Positions 18,179-27,214 of a stretch of DNA of 64,000 nt are shown one piece after another. Under the pieces are notes generated by a model. That model saw only the letters and a program-made list of their open reading frames with translations. It searched no databases and was not told where the DNA came from. Within the stretch, counting starts at the first letter, position 1. The number at the start of each line of letters is the position of its first letter. The translations under genes and the position numbers were made by a program. Origin of the DNA: Methylocystis rosea SV97 (GTDB lineage Bacteria > Pseudomonadota > Alphaproteobacteria > Rhizobiales > Beijerinckiaceae); contig NZ_KB889963.1 of NCBI RefSeq assembly GCF_000372845.1, positions 2,562,304-2,626,303 on the forward strand, written 5' to 3'.

Positions 18179-18832
18179 ATGGGTAGCGCCGTCCGTAGGG
18201 CCGCGTGCGCGATCCTCGCCGGCTGCGCCTTTCTCGCCGCGGCGCTCCTGTTGGGTTTTGTCGGCTTCGCGCTGTCGCTGCCGCGCGAGGAGTTCTCCAT
18301 TCCGGTGCAGGCGGAAGGCGTCGTCGCGCTGACTGGCGGCTCGGATCGCGTGCTCGACGCGGCGACCCTTCTCGCCAGCGGCCAGGCGCGACGCATGCTG
18401 ATCACCGGCGTCAATCCCTCTACCCGCAGCTCCTTGCTCGCGAAAATACTCCCCATGTCGCGCGAGCTCTTCGACTGCTGCGTCGATCTCGGCTATCAGG
18501 CGCTCGACACCGCCGGCAACGCCAAAGAGACGCGCGATTGGGCGCGCGAGCACAACATCACCCGCACGCTCATTATCGTCACGTCGAACTACCACATGCC
18601 GCGTGCGCTGGTCGAAATCTCAGCCGCCTTGCCGAATGTCGAGCTCTATCCCTTTCCGGTCGTCAGCGAACATATCGACGTCGCCGACTGGATCAGCGAT
18701 TTGCGCGTCGCCCGTTTTGTCGGCAAGGAATATGTGAAATACGTCGGATCTCTGCTGCGCACCAAGCTTTTCAGGAGATACGAGGAGTCGGAGCCTCTCC
18801 CGCAGCTTCGCCACAGCGTCGCATCTGAGTGA
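18179..18832 (+). CDS. YdcF family (DUF218) membrane-anchored protein
   Basis: 217 residues with an N-terminal hydrophobic anchor (ACAILAGCAFLAAALLLGFV) and a DUF218 domain: VVALTGGSDRVLDAATLLAS, MLITGVNP, GYQALDTAGNAKETRDWARE, IIVTSNYHMPRAL. YdcF/SanA/ElyC-type proteins affect envelope integrity and may bind nucleotides; the exact reaction is unsettled. The order ftsE-ftsX-ydcF-plsC recurs in Rhizobiales and points to an envelope-building unit. Confidence 0.87.
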   Translation: MGSAVRRAACAILAGCAFLAAALLLGFVGFALSLPREEFSIPVQAEGVVALTGGSDRVLDAATLLASGQARRMLITGVNPSTRSSLLAKILPMSRELFDCCVDLGYQALDTAGNAKETRDWAREHNITRTLIIVTSNYHMPRALVEISAALPNVELYPFPVVSEHIDVADWISDLRVARFVGKEYVKYVGSLLRTKLFRRYEESEPLPQLRHSVASE

Positions 18833-18898
18833 GAGCTTGTTCCAACGCCTCCTGGCGCCGTAAAAGCGCGCCACGCCTCCTTCGCCCAGATCTCGCCC

Positions 18899-19687
18899 AT
18901 GCTCCTCCTGCGCTCCCTCATTTTCCAGATCGTGTTCTTCTTGAACATGTTCACGCTCATGATCATTTGGCTGCCGGGCCTGATGATGCGGCGCCAGATC
19001 AACCAGGAGCTTGGACGCACCTGGGGGCGCACGACTCTCTGGCTGCTCGACAAAATCTGCGGCGCGAAGATCGACTGGCGGGGTCTCGAGAATATCCCGA
19101 AAGGCGCAGTGATCGTCGCCTGCAAACATCAGTCGATCTGGGAAACCTTCGTTCTGCCGATCAGATTTCCCGACTTCAGCTACATCTTGAAGCACGAACT
19201 GATCTGGCTGCCTTTTTTCGGCTGGTATTTGCTGGCGGCCGAGCAAATCGCCATCGATCGCGCTAAGGGCGGCAAGCTGCTGCCGCAGCTGATCGCCAAA
19301 TCCAAGAAGATTTTCGCCCAGGGACGGCAGCTCTTCATTTTTCCCGAAGGCACGCGTCGCCCGGCCGGCGCGCCGCCGCAATATAAGTTCGGCATCGCCC
19401 ATCTTTATTCAGCGACCGAAACGCCAGTGTTGCCCGTGGCGGTGAATTCCGGACTGTTTTGGCCGCGCCGCTCGTTCCTCGTCCGGCCGGGAACCGTCGT
19501 GATCGAGTTCCTGCCCTTGATCGCGCCCGGCATGGAGCCGCGCGCTTTTTTCGACAAGCTCTCGACGGAGATCGAGGCGGCGTCCGACCGACTGATCGCC
19601 GAAGCGCTCGCGAAAGACCCGTCGCTCGCGGAAATCGTCGAGAAGGGCCGTGCAAACGCCCAACCTATGGCGTCGGCGCAGGAATGA
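18899..19687 (+). CDS. plsC: 1-acyl-sn-glycerol-3-phosphate acyltransferase
   Basis: 262-residue PlsC-type acyltransferase that makes phosphatidate from lysophosphatidate. It has an N-terminal hydrophobic helix (FQIVFFLNMFTLMIIWLPGL), the catalytic block VACKHQSIWETFVLP (His followed by Glu four residues on, a common alphaproteobacterial form of the Hx4D motif) and the substrate-binding block FIFPEGTRRPAGAPPQYKFG. It lies 66 bases after ydcF and is probably cotranscribed. Confidence 0.93.
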   Translation: MLLLRSLIFQIVFFLNMFTLMIIWLPGLMMRRQINQELGRTWGRTTLWLLDKICGAKIDWRGLENIPKGAVIVACKHQSIWETFVLPIRFPDFSYILKHELIWLPFFGWYLLAAEQIAIDRAKGGKLLPQLIAKSKKIFAQGRQLFIFPEGTRRPAGAPPQYKFGIAHLYSATETPVLPVAVNSGLFWPRRSFLVRPGTVVIEFLPLIAPGMEPRAFFDKLSTEIEAASDRLIAEALAKDPSLAEIVEKGRANAQPMASAQE

Positions 19688-19712
19688 AGGACGCCGTATC
19701 CTCCGGCCGAAT

Positions 19713-20027
19713 CTAAAGAGTGTCCCGTTCAAGGTTGAGATGCTGCTCGACCCGCCGAAGACGCGCTTCAAGTTCGCTGATAAGGACGCCGTGGCCGATC
19801 GCGGACGTATGATATTCGATCACCGCTCGGCGCAATCCCACGATCTGCTCGCTTAAATCCTTGCGGGTTGCATCGACTTTGGCGTCGAGCGACATCAGAT
19901 CCGAAGCGACATCGGCGCGCAAGGAGCGCGACTGGGCAGCTATCTCCGCCAGGTCATTCTTTGTGGCCATTTCCGCGCGCATGTCGCGAAGCAGCTGCAG
20001 GATCGGACTTTCAGGCGCCTCGGCCAA
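19713..20027 (-). CDS. Hypothetical coiled-coil protein, 104 aa
   Basis: 104 residues, strongly helical. The middle (MATKNDLAEIAAQSRSLRAD, SLDAKVDATRKDLSEQIVGL) and the end (SELEARLRRVEQHLNLERDTL) have heptad-like leucine spacing. The KNDLAEI / LRADV / LDAKVDATR pattern resembles short proteins of the apolipoprotein/DUF-type coiled-coil class found beside mobile or toxin genes, but no family can be named. No signal peptide. It lies alone between plsC and thpR. Confidence 0.6.
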   Translation of the reverse strand: MAEAPESPILQLLRDMRAEMATKNDLAEIAAQSRSLRADVASDLMSLDAKVDATRKDLSEQIVGLRRAVIEYHTSAIGHGVLISELEARLRRVEQHLNLERDTL

Positions 20028-20103
20028 ATCGGCGATCTTTCATTCGCGAGCATATTAAGCGGCTCTTAATCTCCTGCAATTGTTTACCCGTTTCTGCGTG
20101 CGC

Positions 20104-20673
20104 CTAACCTCCCGCCGTTCCTGTCAGCGCTTGCGGCGCCACAAGCAGCGGATATTCCGCCTCGACGATGTAGGGGCCGCCCCCCACGGAATCGCGCGAC
20201 GAATAGAGCACGAAGCGCTCCGCGGTGAAGCGCAGCGGCGGGAAATAGCCGCGCGCGCCGAGATAGGCGGCGACAGCGCCGGCGCTGGCGCCGCGCAGAC
20301 GCGCGAGCGTCACATGCGGGATGAATTTGCGCGGCTCGGGCGGCGCGCCGAGCCGGCGCAACAGCCGCTCCTGCTCCGCCTGCATGTCCATGAGGGTCGG
20401 CTCCAGCCGCGCGCGCGCGACGATGGCGCGGGGCTTGTCGCCGCCAAACGACGTCAGCTGGTCGAAGGTGACGGTGACTTCCGGACGGCGGATAAAGGAG
20501 AGCGCATTCGCCGCGTCGCGCGCGAAAGCGTCGTCAACATCGCCGATGAAGCGCAAGGTGACATGATAATTCTCGACGTCGATCCAGCGGCCGCCGGGGA
20601 TTCCGCCGCGCAGGCGCGCGAGGCTTTCGGCGATTGATCGGGGAATCTCCAGGGCCGTAAACAGTCTGGGCAT
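20104..20673 (-). CDS. thpR: RNA 2',3'-cyclic phosphodiesterase (2H phosphoesterase)
   Basis: 189-residue LigT-like enzyme. Both HxTx motifs are present: YHVTLRFIGDVD near residue 42 and PHVTLARLRG near residue 124. It begins MPRLFTALEIPRSIAESLAR, the usual ThpR opening. 2H enzymes hydrolyse 2',3'-cyclic phosphate ends of RNA; the physiological substrate in bacteria is unclear. It lies 30 bases after the TesA-type esterase gene on the same strand. Confidence 0.9.
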   Translation of the reverse strand: MPRLFTALEIPRSIAESLARLRGGIPGGRWIDVENYHVTLRFIGDVDDAFARDAANALSFIRRPEVTVTFDQLTSFGGDKPRAIVARARLEPTLMDMQAEQERLLRRLGAPPEPRKFIPHVTLARLRGASAGAVAAYLGARGYFPPLRFTAERFVLYSSRDSVGGGPYIVEAEYPLLVAPQALTGTAGG

Positions 20674-20703
20674 GACATCCTCCCCAAGCGGGATCGCGCA
20701 GCC

Positions 20704-21414
20704 TCATTGCGCGCGCGAGGTCCTACTCGCCCCCATGGAAACGAGCGTTCTTTCAACATAGGGTGCGATTTTTTTGACGATCTTCGCCACGCCGGCGGCG
20801 TTGGGATGAATGCCGTCCGAGATGAGGAGCGCGGGCGAGCCCCAGACGCCTTCCAAGATAAAGGGCACGAGCGGCGCCTCATGTTTGGCGGCAAGATCCG
20901 GATAAACCGAATCGAATTCCTTCTTGTAAGCTTGCCCGTGATTCGCGCTCGAGACCATCGCCGTCAGCACCGGGCGCACGCCTTTCTGCTTTAACGTCGC
21001 AAGAATCCGATCGAGATTGGCGCGCGTGATCTTTGGATCATGCCCGTTCAGCATGTCATTCGCGCCGAGCTCGACGACGGCGATGTCGAATGGCCCGGCG
21101 CCGAGGGTATAGTCGAGGCGCGCGAGCCCGGTCGTCGTCGTGTCGCCGGAAACGCCCCCTTGGACGACCTCGACATTATATCCGTCGTCGCTCAGCCGTC
21201 TCTTGAGCTGCGCCGGAAGCGAATCTTCGGCGCCGATGCCGGGCCCCGCCGTCAGGCTGTCGCCAAAGGCCAGGATGCGCACGGGTTCGGCGCGCGCCGA
21301 TGTAAGCGCCATGGTCAAAAGGGCCAAGGACCCGAGAGCCGCGGCTTGGAGAGAACGGCGGAAAGCGCAATAAGGCGACTGGACTGCGGGCGTCGAATGC
21401 GGCGCATCATTCAA
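20704..21414 (-). CDS. tesA: SGNH-type arylesterase/lysophospholipase (TesA-like)
   Basis: 236-residue secreted GDSL esterase. A signal peptide (LQAAALGSLALLTMALTSARAEP) precedes block I ILAFGDSLTAGPGIGAEDSL with the catalytic Ser. Block III is VVELGANDMLNGHDP and block V is ISDGIHPNAAGVAKI with the Asp and His. TesA-like enzymes hydrolyse thioesters and esters in the periplasm. It is divergent from the ABC exporter pair, with start codons only 11 bases apart. The tesA/ybbA/ybbP arrangement is widely conserved. Confidence 0.9.
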   Translation of the reverse strand: MNDAPHSTPAVQSPYCAFRRSLQAAALGSLALLTMALTSARAEPVRILAFGDSLTAGPGIGAEDSLPAQLKRRLSDDGYNVEVVQGGVSGDTTTTGLARLDYTLGAGPFDIAVVELGANDMLNGHDPKITRANLDRILATLKQKGVRPVLTAMVSSANHGQAYKKEFDSVYPDLAAKHEAPLVPFILEGVWGSPALLISDGIHPNAAGVAKIVKKIAPYVERTLVSMGASRTSRAQ

Positions 21415-21425
21415 GGTTTTACTCC

Positions 21426-22115
21426 GTGCTGCGACAAGTCATCGAAGTTGAAGGCGTCGATCTCACGCTCGGCGAAGGCGCCGCCCGCGTGCATGTGCTC
21501 AAGAGCGTCAGCCTGAACGTAGACCAGGGCGAAACTGTCGCTCTTCTGGGACCGTCCGGCTCAGGCAAATCGACTTTGCTCATGACCCTCGCCGGACTGG
21601 AGCGACCGGACGCCGGAAGCGTCAGGATTGACGGGCGCGATCTTGGCGCCCTTTCGGAAGACGCGCTCGCGCGTTTCCGCGGAGAAAACATAGGGATCGT
21701 CTTCCAGTCTTTCCAGTTGATCCCCACCATGACGGCGCTGGAGAATGTCGCCATTCCGCTGGAACTCGCCGGGAAATCAGACGCTTTCGAACGCGCCGAG
21801 GCCGAGCTTGCGGCGGTCGGGCTCGCTGAACGCCTGTCCCACTACCCGGCTCAGCTTTCGGGAGGCGAGCAGCAGAGAGTGGCGCTCGCCCGGGCGCTCG
21901 CGCCCGACCCGCTGATTCTCGCGGCGGACGAGCCCACGGGCAATCTCGATTCGGAAACCGGGGCCGCCGTGATTGAACTTATTTTCGCGCAACAACGGCG
22001 CCGCGGCGCGACGCTCGTGCTCGTCACCCATGATGCGGCGCTCGCCGCACGTTGCAGCCGACGGGTTCTGCTGCGCTCGGGCCGCATCGAGGCGAGCGAG
22101 CGGGCGCCGTCATGA
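21426..22115 (+). CDS. ABC transporter ATP-binding protein (YbbA/LolD-like)
   Basis: 229-residue ABC ATPase starting at GTG 21426. Walker A is GPSGSGKSTLLMTLAGLERP, the Q-loop VFQSFQLIPTMTALENV, the signature QLSGGEQQRVALARAL and Walker B LILAADEPTGNLDSETG. The sequence is of the MacB/LolD class that powers FtsX-like permeases. Its stop overlaps the start of the permease gene (ATGA), and it is divergent from the TesA-type gene, as in ybbA/ybbP loci. Confidence 0.93.
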   Translation: MLRQVIEVEGVDLTLGEGAARVHVLKSVSLNVDQGETVALLGPSGSGKSTLLMTLAGLERPDAGSVRIDGRDLGALSEDALARFRGENIGIVFQSFQLIPTMTALENVAIPLELAGKSDAFERAEAELAAVGLAERLSHYPAQLSGGEQQRVALARALAPDPLILAADEPTGNLDSETGAAVIELIFAQQRRRGATLVLVTHDAALAARCSRRVLLRSGRIEASERAPS

Positions 22116-24667
22116 AGCCGGTGCGCTTCGTCGCCCTGCCCTTCGCCTTGCGCTTCGCCCTGCGCGACCTGCTCGGCGACCCGCGCGGCTTTGGCGTCTT
22201 CATCGCCTGCATCGTCATCGGCGTCGCCGCGATCTCCGGCGTGTCCGGGCTTTCACGCTCGCTGGCGCAGGGGCTCGCGAAGGAAGGCCGAACGATATTG
22301 GGCGGCGACGCCTCCTTCAGCCTCGTCTCGCGGGAGTTTTCGCCGGAGCAACGCGCCTTCTTCGAGGCGCGCGGGCGGCTTTCCGAAATTTCGCTGATGC
22401 GGGCGATGGCCCGGCGCGACGACGGCGAGGCCGCGCTGGTGGAGATCAAAGCCGTCGATCCGGCGACTTATCCAACTTTCGGCGCGGTCGCGCTCGATCC
22501 CGACATGGCTTTGGCCGAGGCGCTGGAGGTGCGAAACGGGCTGCCAGGGGTCGCGGTCGATCCGATGCTGCTCGCGCGCCTCGACGCCAAGCTCGGCGAG
22601 ACCGTGATGATCGGCGTTTCGCGCTTCACGCTGCGCGCAATTCTGCGCAGCGAACCCGACAAGCTCGCGGGCGGAATTGGCTTTGGGCCGCGCGTCATGA
22701 TGACGCGCGCCGCGCTCTCAGGCGCGGAACTGGCGACGCCGGGCTCCATCGTGCGGCATGTCATCCGCGTCACGCTGCACGGGGGCGCCGACGCCGACCT
22801 CAAGGCGTTCGCCGCCGACGCCGCGAACGCCTTTCCGCAAGCCGGATGGGAGGCGCGCACGCGTGACGCCGTCTCACCGCAGTTCTCGCGCAATCTCGAC
22901 CGGTTCGCCCAACTGCTCACCCTCGTCGCGCTCACCGCCCTTGTCGCCGGCGGCGCCGGCGTCGCGAACGCCGTGCAGGGCTTCGTCGAGCGCAAGCGCG
23001 CGCAATTCGCAATTCTCAAGGCGCTCGGCGCCGAGGGCTCTCGGGTCTTCAAGATCGCCCTCGCTGAGGTTTTGGCGGCGGCGTCTTTGGCGATCCTGCT
23101 GGGACTCGTCGTCGGCGGGGCGATTCCCTGGGGAGCGGCGCAAGCGCTGCGCGATCTCGCCGATCTCCCCGTATCGGCGTCGCTCGACGCGCAAGGCGCG
23201 CTCTATGGGGCTCTGTACGGGCTGCTCGTCGTCCTGATCTTTGCACTCGTTCCTCTGGGCCGCGCGCATGAAGTTCCCGTAGCGGCGCTGCTGCGCGACG
23301 ACCAGCGGGGCGCGACTCTCGCACGCTACCGCGCTGGCGCAGGGGCCGCGGCGATTGCGCTCGCCGCCCTCGTCATGGCCACGTCCTTTGACCTGAAGCT
23401 CGGCGCTGCCTATGTCGCCGCCGCTGTCGCGGCCTTCGCCCTGCTACGCGGCGCGGCCTGGGTCGCCATGCGGCTGGCCCGCAGCCTTCCCCGTTTGCGC
23501 GACGCGCGGCTGCGATTCGCGCTCGCCAACATCTGGCGGCCGAAAAGCCTGACGCCGGCGCTGATGATCTCCATCGGCCTGACGCAAACGCTGCTCATTT
23601 CGCTCGCGCTGGTTGAAGGCGCGATTCACAACGAGTTGGCGCGGGCGGACGCCGGAGAAATCCCCAACTTCTTCTTCATCGACGTGCCGAAGGCGCAAAC
23701 TGAGGCTTTTGTTGATTTCCTCTCTGCCGAAGCGCCCGGCGCCCGCATTGAACACGTGCCGATGATGCGGGGCCGCATCGTCGCCGTGAAAGACGCGTCT
23801 ATCGACAAGACCGCGGTGGCGGACGACGCCAAATGGGCGCTAGAGGGCGACCGCGGCGTGACGTTTTCCCCCACAATTCCGGCGAACTCCGCGCTCGCCG
23901 AAGGTGAATGGTGGCCGGCGAATTACGTCGGTCCGCCGCTCGTATCACTAGAGCAGAAGGTCGCCGAAGGATTGGGTCTGACCGTTGGAGACTCGATTCG
24001 AGTCAATGTGCTCGGCAGGGAGGTGACAGCGCAGGTCGCCAATATGCGCCGGGTGGATTGGCGCAGTTACGCGATCAATTTCATCATGGTGTTTTCGCCC
24101 AATGTTTTTGCCGGCGCGCCCTACACCGAGCTCTTCACCGTGGCTTACGGCGCGCCATCCGTGGCGGCCCGCGACGCCAAAGACGCGCGGCTCGCGCGCG
24201 AGGCGGCGAGACGCTTTCCGAGCATCGTTTCGGTGCGGGTCAAGGATGCGCTTGCCGCGATAGACAAGATCGCCGGGCAGTTGGCGCTGGCCGCGCGCGC
24301 CGCGGCCGGACTCGCCATCGTCACGGCGGTGCTGGCGCTTGCGAGCGCGCTCGCGAGCGGCCAGCGCGCAAGGCTGCATGACTCGGTGGTGCTAAAGACG
24401 CTCGGCGCGACCCGCCTCTGGCTCGCCTCAGCCTACGCTCTGGAATTTGGGCTGGTCGGCCTTGCCGCCTCCCTGATCGCGGTCGCCGCCGGATCCGCCG
24501 CCGCCTACGCGATGACGACGATCCTCATGAAAATCGATTTCGCCTTCCTGCCCTGGACCACGGCGCTGATCTCGCTCGCCACTCTCGCCGTCACTATCGT
24601 CCTCGGCCTCACCGGCGCCTGGCGGGCGCTCTCCAGACGTCCCGGACCGGAGTTGCGCCGGCCGTGA
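22112..24667 (+). CDS. FtsX-like ABC transporter permease (YbbP type)
   Basis: 851-residue permease with a helix near residues 22-45 (GFGVFIACIVIGVAAISGVS), a large extracytoplasmic domain, two FtsX-type membrane blocks (FAQLLTLVALTALVAGGAGV with ERKRAQFAILKALGA; AGLAIVTAVLALASALASGQ with HDSVVLKTLGATRLWL) and a second extracytoplasmic region. This double layout matches YbbP, the partner of YbbA. The substrate is unknown; the family may export hydrophobic compounds or act on the envelope. ATG 22112 overlaps the ATPase stop. Confidence 0.92.
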   Translation: MKPVRFVALPFALRFALRDLLGDPRGFGVFIACIVIGVAAISGVSGLSRSLAQGLAKEGRTILGGDASFSLVSREFSPEQRAFFEARGRLSEISLMRAMARRDDGEAALVEIKAVDPATYPTFGAVALDPDMALAEALEVRNGLPGVAVDPMLLARLDAKLGETVMIGVSRFTLRAILRSEPDKLAGGIGFGPRVMMTRAALSGAELATPGSIVRHVIRVTLHGGADADLKAFAADAANAFPQAGWEARTRDAVSPQFSRNLDRFAQLLTLVALTALVAGGAGVANAVQGFVERKRAQFAILKALGAEGSRVFKIALAEVLAAASLAILLGLVVGGAIPWGAAQALRDLADLPVSASLDAQGALYGALYGLLVVLIFALVPLGRAHEVPVAALLRDDQRGATLARYRAGAGAAAIALAALVMATSFDLKLGAAYVAAAVAAFALLRGAAWVAMRLARSLPRLRDARLRFALANIWRPKSLTPALMISIGLTQTLLISLALVEGAIHNELARADAGEIPNFFFIDVPKAQTEAFVDFLSAEAPGARIEHVPMMRGRIVAVKDASIDKTAVADDAKWALEGDRGVTFSPTIPANSALAEGEWWPANYVGPPLVSLEQKVAEGLGLTVGDSIRVNVLGREVTAQVANMRRVDWRSYAINFIMVFSPNVFAGAPYTELFTVAYGAPSVAARDAKDARLAREAARRFPSIVSVRVKDALAAIDKIAGQLALAARAAAGLAIVTAVLALASALASGQRARLHDSVVLKTLGATRLWLASAYALEFGLVGLAASLIAVAAGSAAAYAMTTILMKIDFAFLPWTTALISLATLAVTIVLGLTGAWRALSRRPGPELRRP

Positions 24668-24711
24668 GCGCTTCCCGGTCCCATGGAATCATTTGATCGG
24701 GAAGAACCTGC

Positions 24712-25092
24712 TCAGGCGGAGAGGGAAGGCTCGACGATAAAGGGAAACGCTCCCTCAACGATCGTTCCATCCGTTGCGAGCACTCGATAGTCGACTTCAT
24801 AAAGTCCTGGCTGCAGAACCGGCGTGTCGAGGATCAACTCTTTGGAGGCTTGTTTCTGGGTCGCTTTGGCGATCACCAGGCCGTTTCTGCTCTTGAGCGT
24901 TATCGTTGAGATGACGGCGTCAGCCTTCCCCTCAAACACAAGCTTGATTTGACGCACTGGCTTAACTACCCGCTGGTTCGAGGCAGGGAAGGACTCGACG
25001 AGGAACTGATGATGAGCCAGCCCGGCCGTCGCAGAGCACAAGCCCAGCCCGGCGGCGAGGAACGCCGCCCAAGCGTATCTGATGAGCTTCAT
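24712..25092 (-). CDS. copC: CopC-domain copper-binding protein
   Basis: 126-residue periplasmic protein. Signal peptide MKLIRYAWAAFLAAGLGLCS ends near GLAHHQF, so the mature chain starts with His-His, a typical Cu(II) site of CopC. Further family marks are ESFPASNQRVVKPVRQIKLV and VDYRVLATDGTIVEGAFPFIV. It is standalone, with no CopD fused or adjacent. The start has AGGAG upstream. Upstream in-frame codons (to 25308) overlap the divergent gene's leader and are not conserved. CopC probably binds or buffers periplasmic copper. Confidence 0.87.
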   Translation of the reverse strand: MKLIRYAWAAFLAAGLGLCSATAGLAHHQFLVESFPASNQRVVKPVRQIKLVFEGKADAVISTITLKSRNGLVIAKATQKQASKELILDTPVLQPGLYEVDYRVLATDGTIVEGAFPFIVEPSLSA

Positions 25093-25345
25093 TTGTCTTT
25101 CTCCTGACCGGCGAACCGCCGCCCGCCTCGATGTCTGGAGAAATAACTTTCCCACGCGCAATTTGTTCGAGCGCAGGCGCACGTAAGAGGCGCGGCGCGA
25201 CGACACGAAATTTGCCGGAAATTTGCCAACGGCTGCGCCGCCTTGCCCTTTGGGCTGCGACCTCCTAAAACCCTTGGGCGTCGACGGTCCCGGCGCCTTT
25301 CGCGTCATGCGCCAATGCGCGACGCGCCGTCAGCGGAACCCAGTT

Positions 25346-26332
25346 TTGTCCGACAAGAACGCCCTCTCCTGGCCGAATTTCGCCGTGTCGATTCTCGGCG
25401 GCGTCGCAGCGGCCGTGATCTTCGCCGTCGTCGCGCGCGGCGGCGTCGGCGGGCTCCTCTTGGCGCATCTGGCACCGCTGCCGATTATGATCGTCGCCTT
25501 CGCCTTTGGCCTGATCCACGGTGCAACGTCGGCAGTCCTCGCCACGATCATCCTGATTTTCTGGCCGCATCCGGTGATCGGCATGGGCTATGCCCTGCTG
25601 ATCGCTGCGCCGGCGTGGTCGGCTGTCTACGCGGCGCTCGGGGCGCCCCGCGGCGGCCGGAACAGGCTGACGCGTTATCTGCCGGCCTGGTCGGCGCTCG
25701 CGCCAGCGACCTTTCTGGCGACGGCGATCATTCTCTGGCTGATTGTCGCCACCCTCGCGTTCGGGTCGCTCGACGAAGCGCTAAATCCGATCCGGGCGCG
25801 CGCTTTCATCCTGCTCGACATGATGGTGAAAGAGCGCGACCTTGGCGATAGCATCGATCCGACGACGCTTTCGGGGTCCGTCGCGCGCGCCATCCCCGCC
25901 TTTCTTGCCGGTTATGGCCTGCTGATCCACGTTATCAATTTGTGGCTCGCCGCAAGGATTGCGCAAGCATCCAAGCTGCTCAGCCGCCCCTGGCCGGACA
26001 TCGCCAATGAATTCCGCCTGCCCAAGCCGGTGGGCGGCCTCTTTCTGAGCGGAATCGCTCTGGTCTTCTTCCATGGCCTCGCCGGCGCGATTGGACTGGT
26101 GCTGGCGACGACCATGGGATTGCTCCTTGCGTTCCAAGGGCTCGCCGTCGCGCATATCTACCTGCGCGGTTCGCGCTCGAGCGCCCTGGTGCTGTCGGTC
26201 ATCTATTTCACCCTCGGATTTTTGGGGTGGCCACTCCTGTTTTTCGCCGCACTCGGCGTCGCCGACCTGATCTTCAACTATCGCGCCCGAAAGACGGACG
26301 CCGGGCCCACCGCGATGCAAAAACCGGATTGA
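25346..26332 (+). CDS. DUF2232 integral membrane protein
   Basis: About 328 residues with eight or so hydrophobic helices ([60 protein letters not shown] and others). DUF2232 proteins are commonly found between rpsR and rplI in alphaproteobacteria; the function is unknown. Here rplI follows but rpsF/rpsR do not precede. Start uncertain: a TTG at 25346 ([14 protein letters not shown] upstream) fits the family N-terminus; ATG 25307 and an ATG at 25223 are alternatives. Confidence 0.8.
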   Translation: MSDKNALSWPNFAVSILGGVAAAVIFAVVARGGVGGLLLAHLAPLPIMIVAFAFGLIHGATSAVLATIILIFWPHPVIGMGYALLIAAPAWSAVYAALGAPRGGRNRLTRYLPAWSALAPATFLATAIILWLIVATLAFGSLDEALNPIRARAFILLDMMVKERDLGDSIDPTTLSGSVARAIPAFLAGYGLLIHVINLWLAARIAQASKLLSRPWPDIANEFRLPKPVGGLFLSGIALVFFHGLAGAIGLVLATTMGLLLAFQGLAVAHIYLRGSRSSALVLSVIYFTLGFLGWPLLFFAALGVADLIFNYRARKTDAGPTAMQKPD

Positions 26333-26384
26333 CTTTCGCCCGGTTTTTCTCGACATAGCCCGCAATCTCGGAGAAGTAGCAAAG

Positions 26385-26948
26385 ATGGACGTCATTCTGC
26401 TGGAACGCGTGGCCAAGCTCGGCCAGATGGGCGAGACCGTGCGCGTGCGCGACGGCTACGCCCGCAATTTCCTGCTGGCGCGCGGCAAGGCGCTGCGGGC
26501 GACGGAAAACAACAAGAAGCATTTCGAGACACAGCGGGCGCAGATCGAAGCGCGCAATCTCGAGGCTAAGAAAGAAGCCGAAGCCGTCGCCGAAAAGCTC
26601 AACGGACAAAGCTTCAATATCATTCGCCAGGCGGGCGAGAGCGGCCAGCTCTACGGCTCGGTTTCGGCGCGAGATATCGCCGAGGCGGCGACCACGGGCG
26701 GCTTCTCGGTCAATCGCGATCAGATCGTCCTGGTGCATCCCATCAAGACTCTCGGCCTTCATCAGACGCCCGTGCATCTGCATCCGGAAGTCGATGTGAA
26801 GATCACAATCAACGTCGCCCGTTCGGAAGAAGAGGCCGAGCGGCAGGCGCGCGGCGAAAGCGCTACGATTCGGGAAGAGACGTCGATGGACGATCTCGGC
26901 CTCGAAGTCGGCGCGGCTCTTGCGGAAGCCGGCGACGTCGAGATGTAA
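26385..26948 (+). CDS. rplI: 50S ribosomal protein L9
   Basis: 187-residue bL9. It begins [20 protein letters not shown] and contains [20 protein letters not shown], the conserved N-terminal rRNA-binding domain, then a long helix and the C-terminal domain ([20 protein letters not shown]). A C-terminal extension of about 35 acidic residues is typical of alphaproteobacteria. GGAGAAG lies just upstream of the ATG. Confidence 0.97.
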   Translation: MDVILLERVAKLGQMGETVRVRDGYARNFLLARGKALRATENNKKHFETQRAQIEARNLEAKKEAEAVAEKLNGQSFNIIRQAGESGQLYGSVSARDIAEAATTGGFSVNRDQIVLVHPIKTLGLHQTPVHLHPEVDVKITINVARSEEEAERQARGESATIREETSMDDLGLEVGAALAEAGDVEM

Positions 26949-26976
26949 GCTCGCGTAACCGCGCACGCGTCCATCG

Positions 26977-27008
26977 CCGGCGGCCCTTGGGCCGCCGGTT
27001 TCGTTTTC
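26977..27008 (+). terminator. Rho-independent terminator after rplI
   Basis: A perfect 10-bp stem CCGGCGGCCC (26977-26986) with GGGCCGCCGG (26989-26998) is followed by TTTCGTTTT. It begins 29 bases after the rplI stop and separates it from dnaB. Confidence 0.8.
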
Positions 27009-27214
27009 CGGGCCCTCTCTGATTCTCTTTTAAATGCAAGAAGAGTCGGACACGCGCGAACGAATCTTTTTTCACCGTGTGGATAAGACTCGCTTCTCGC
27101 TGCAGCGGACAAAAGCCTATGGCGGCGCCGACGCGTTAATGTATTGTTAACGGCGTCTCAGGCTCGCGCGTCGCGTTCGCAGCCCGGAACAGTCTCAAAC
27201 AAGTCCGATCATCG

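Noticed and set aside
25093-25308. N-terminal extension of the CopC gene
   Set aside because: The signal peptide starts at 25092 with AGGAG upstream, and the extension is basic, non-conserved sequence.
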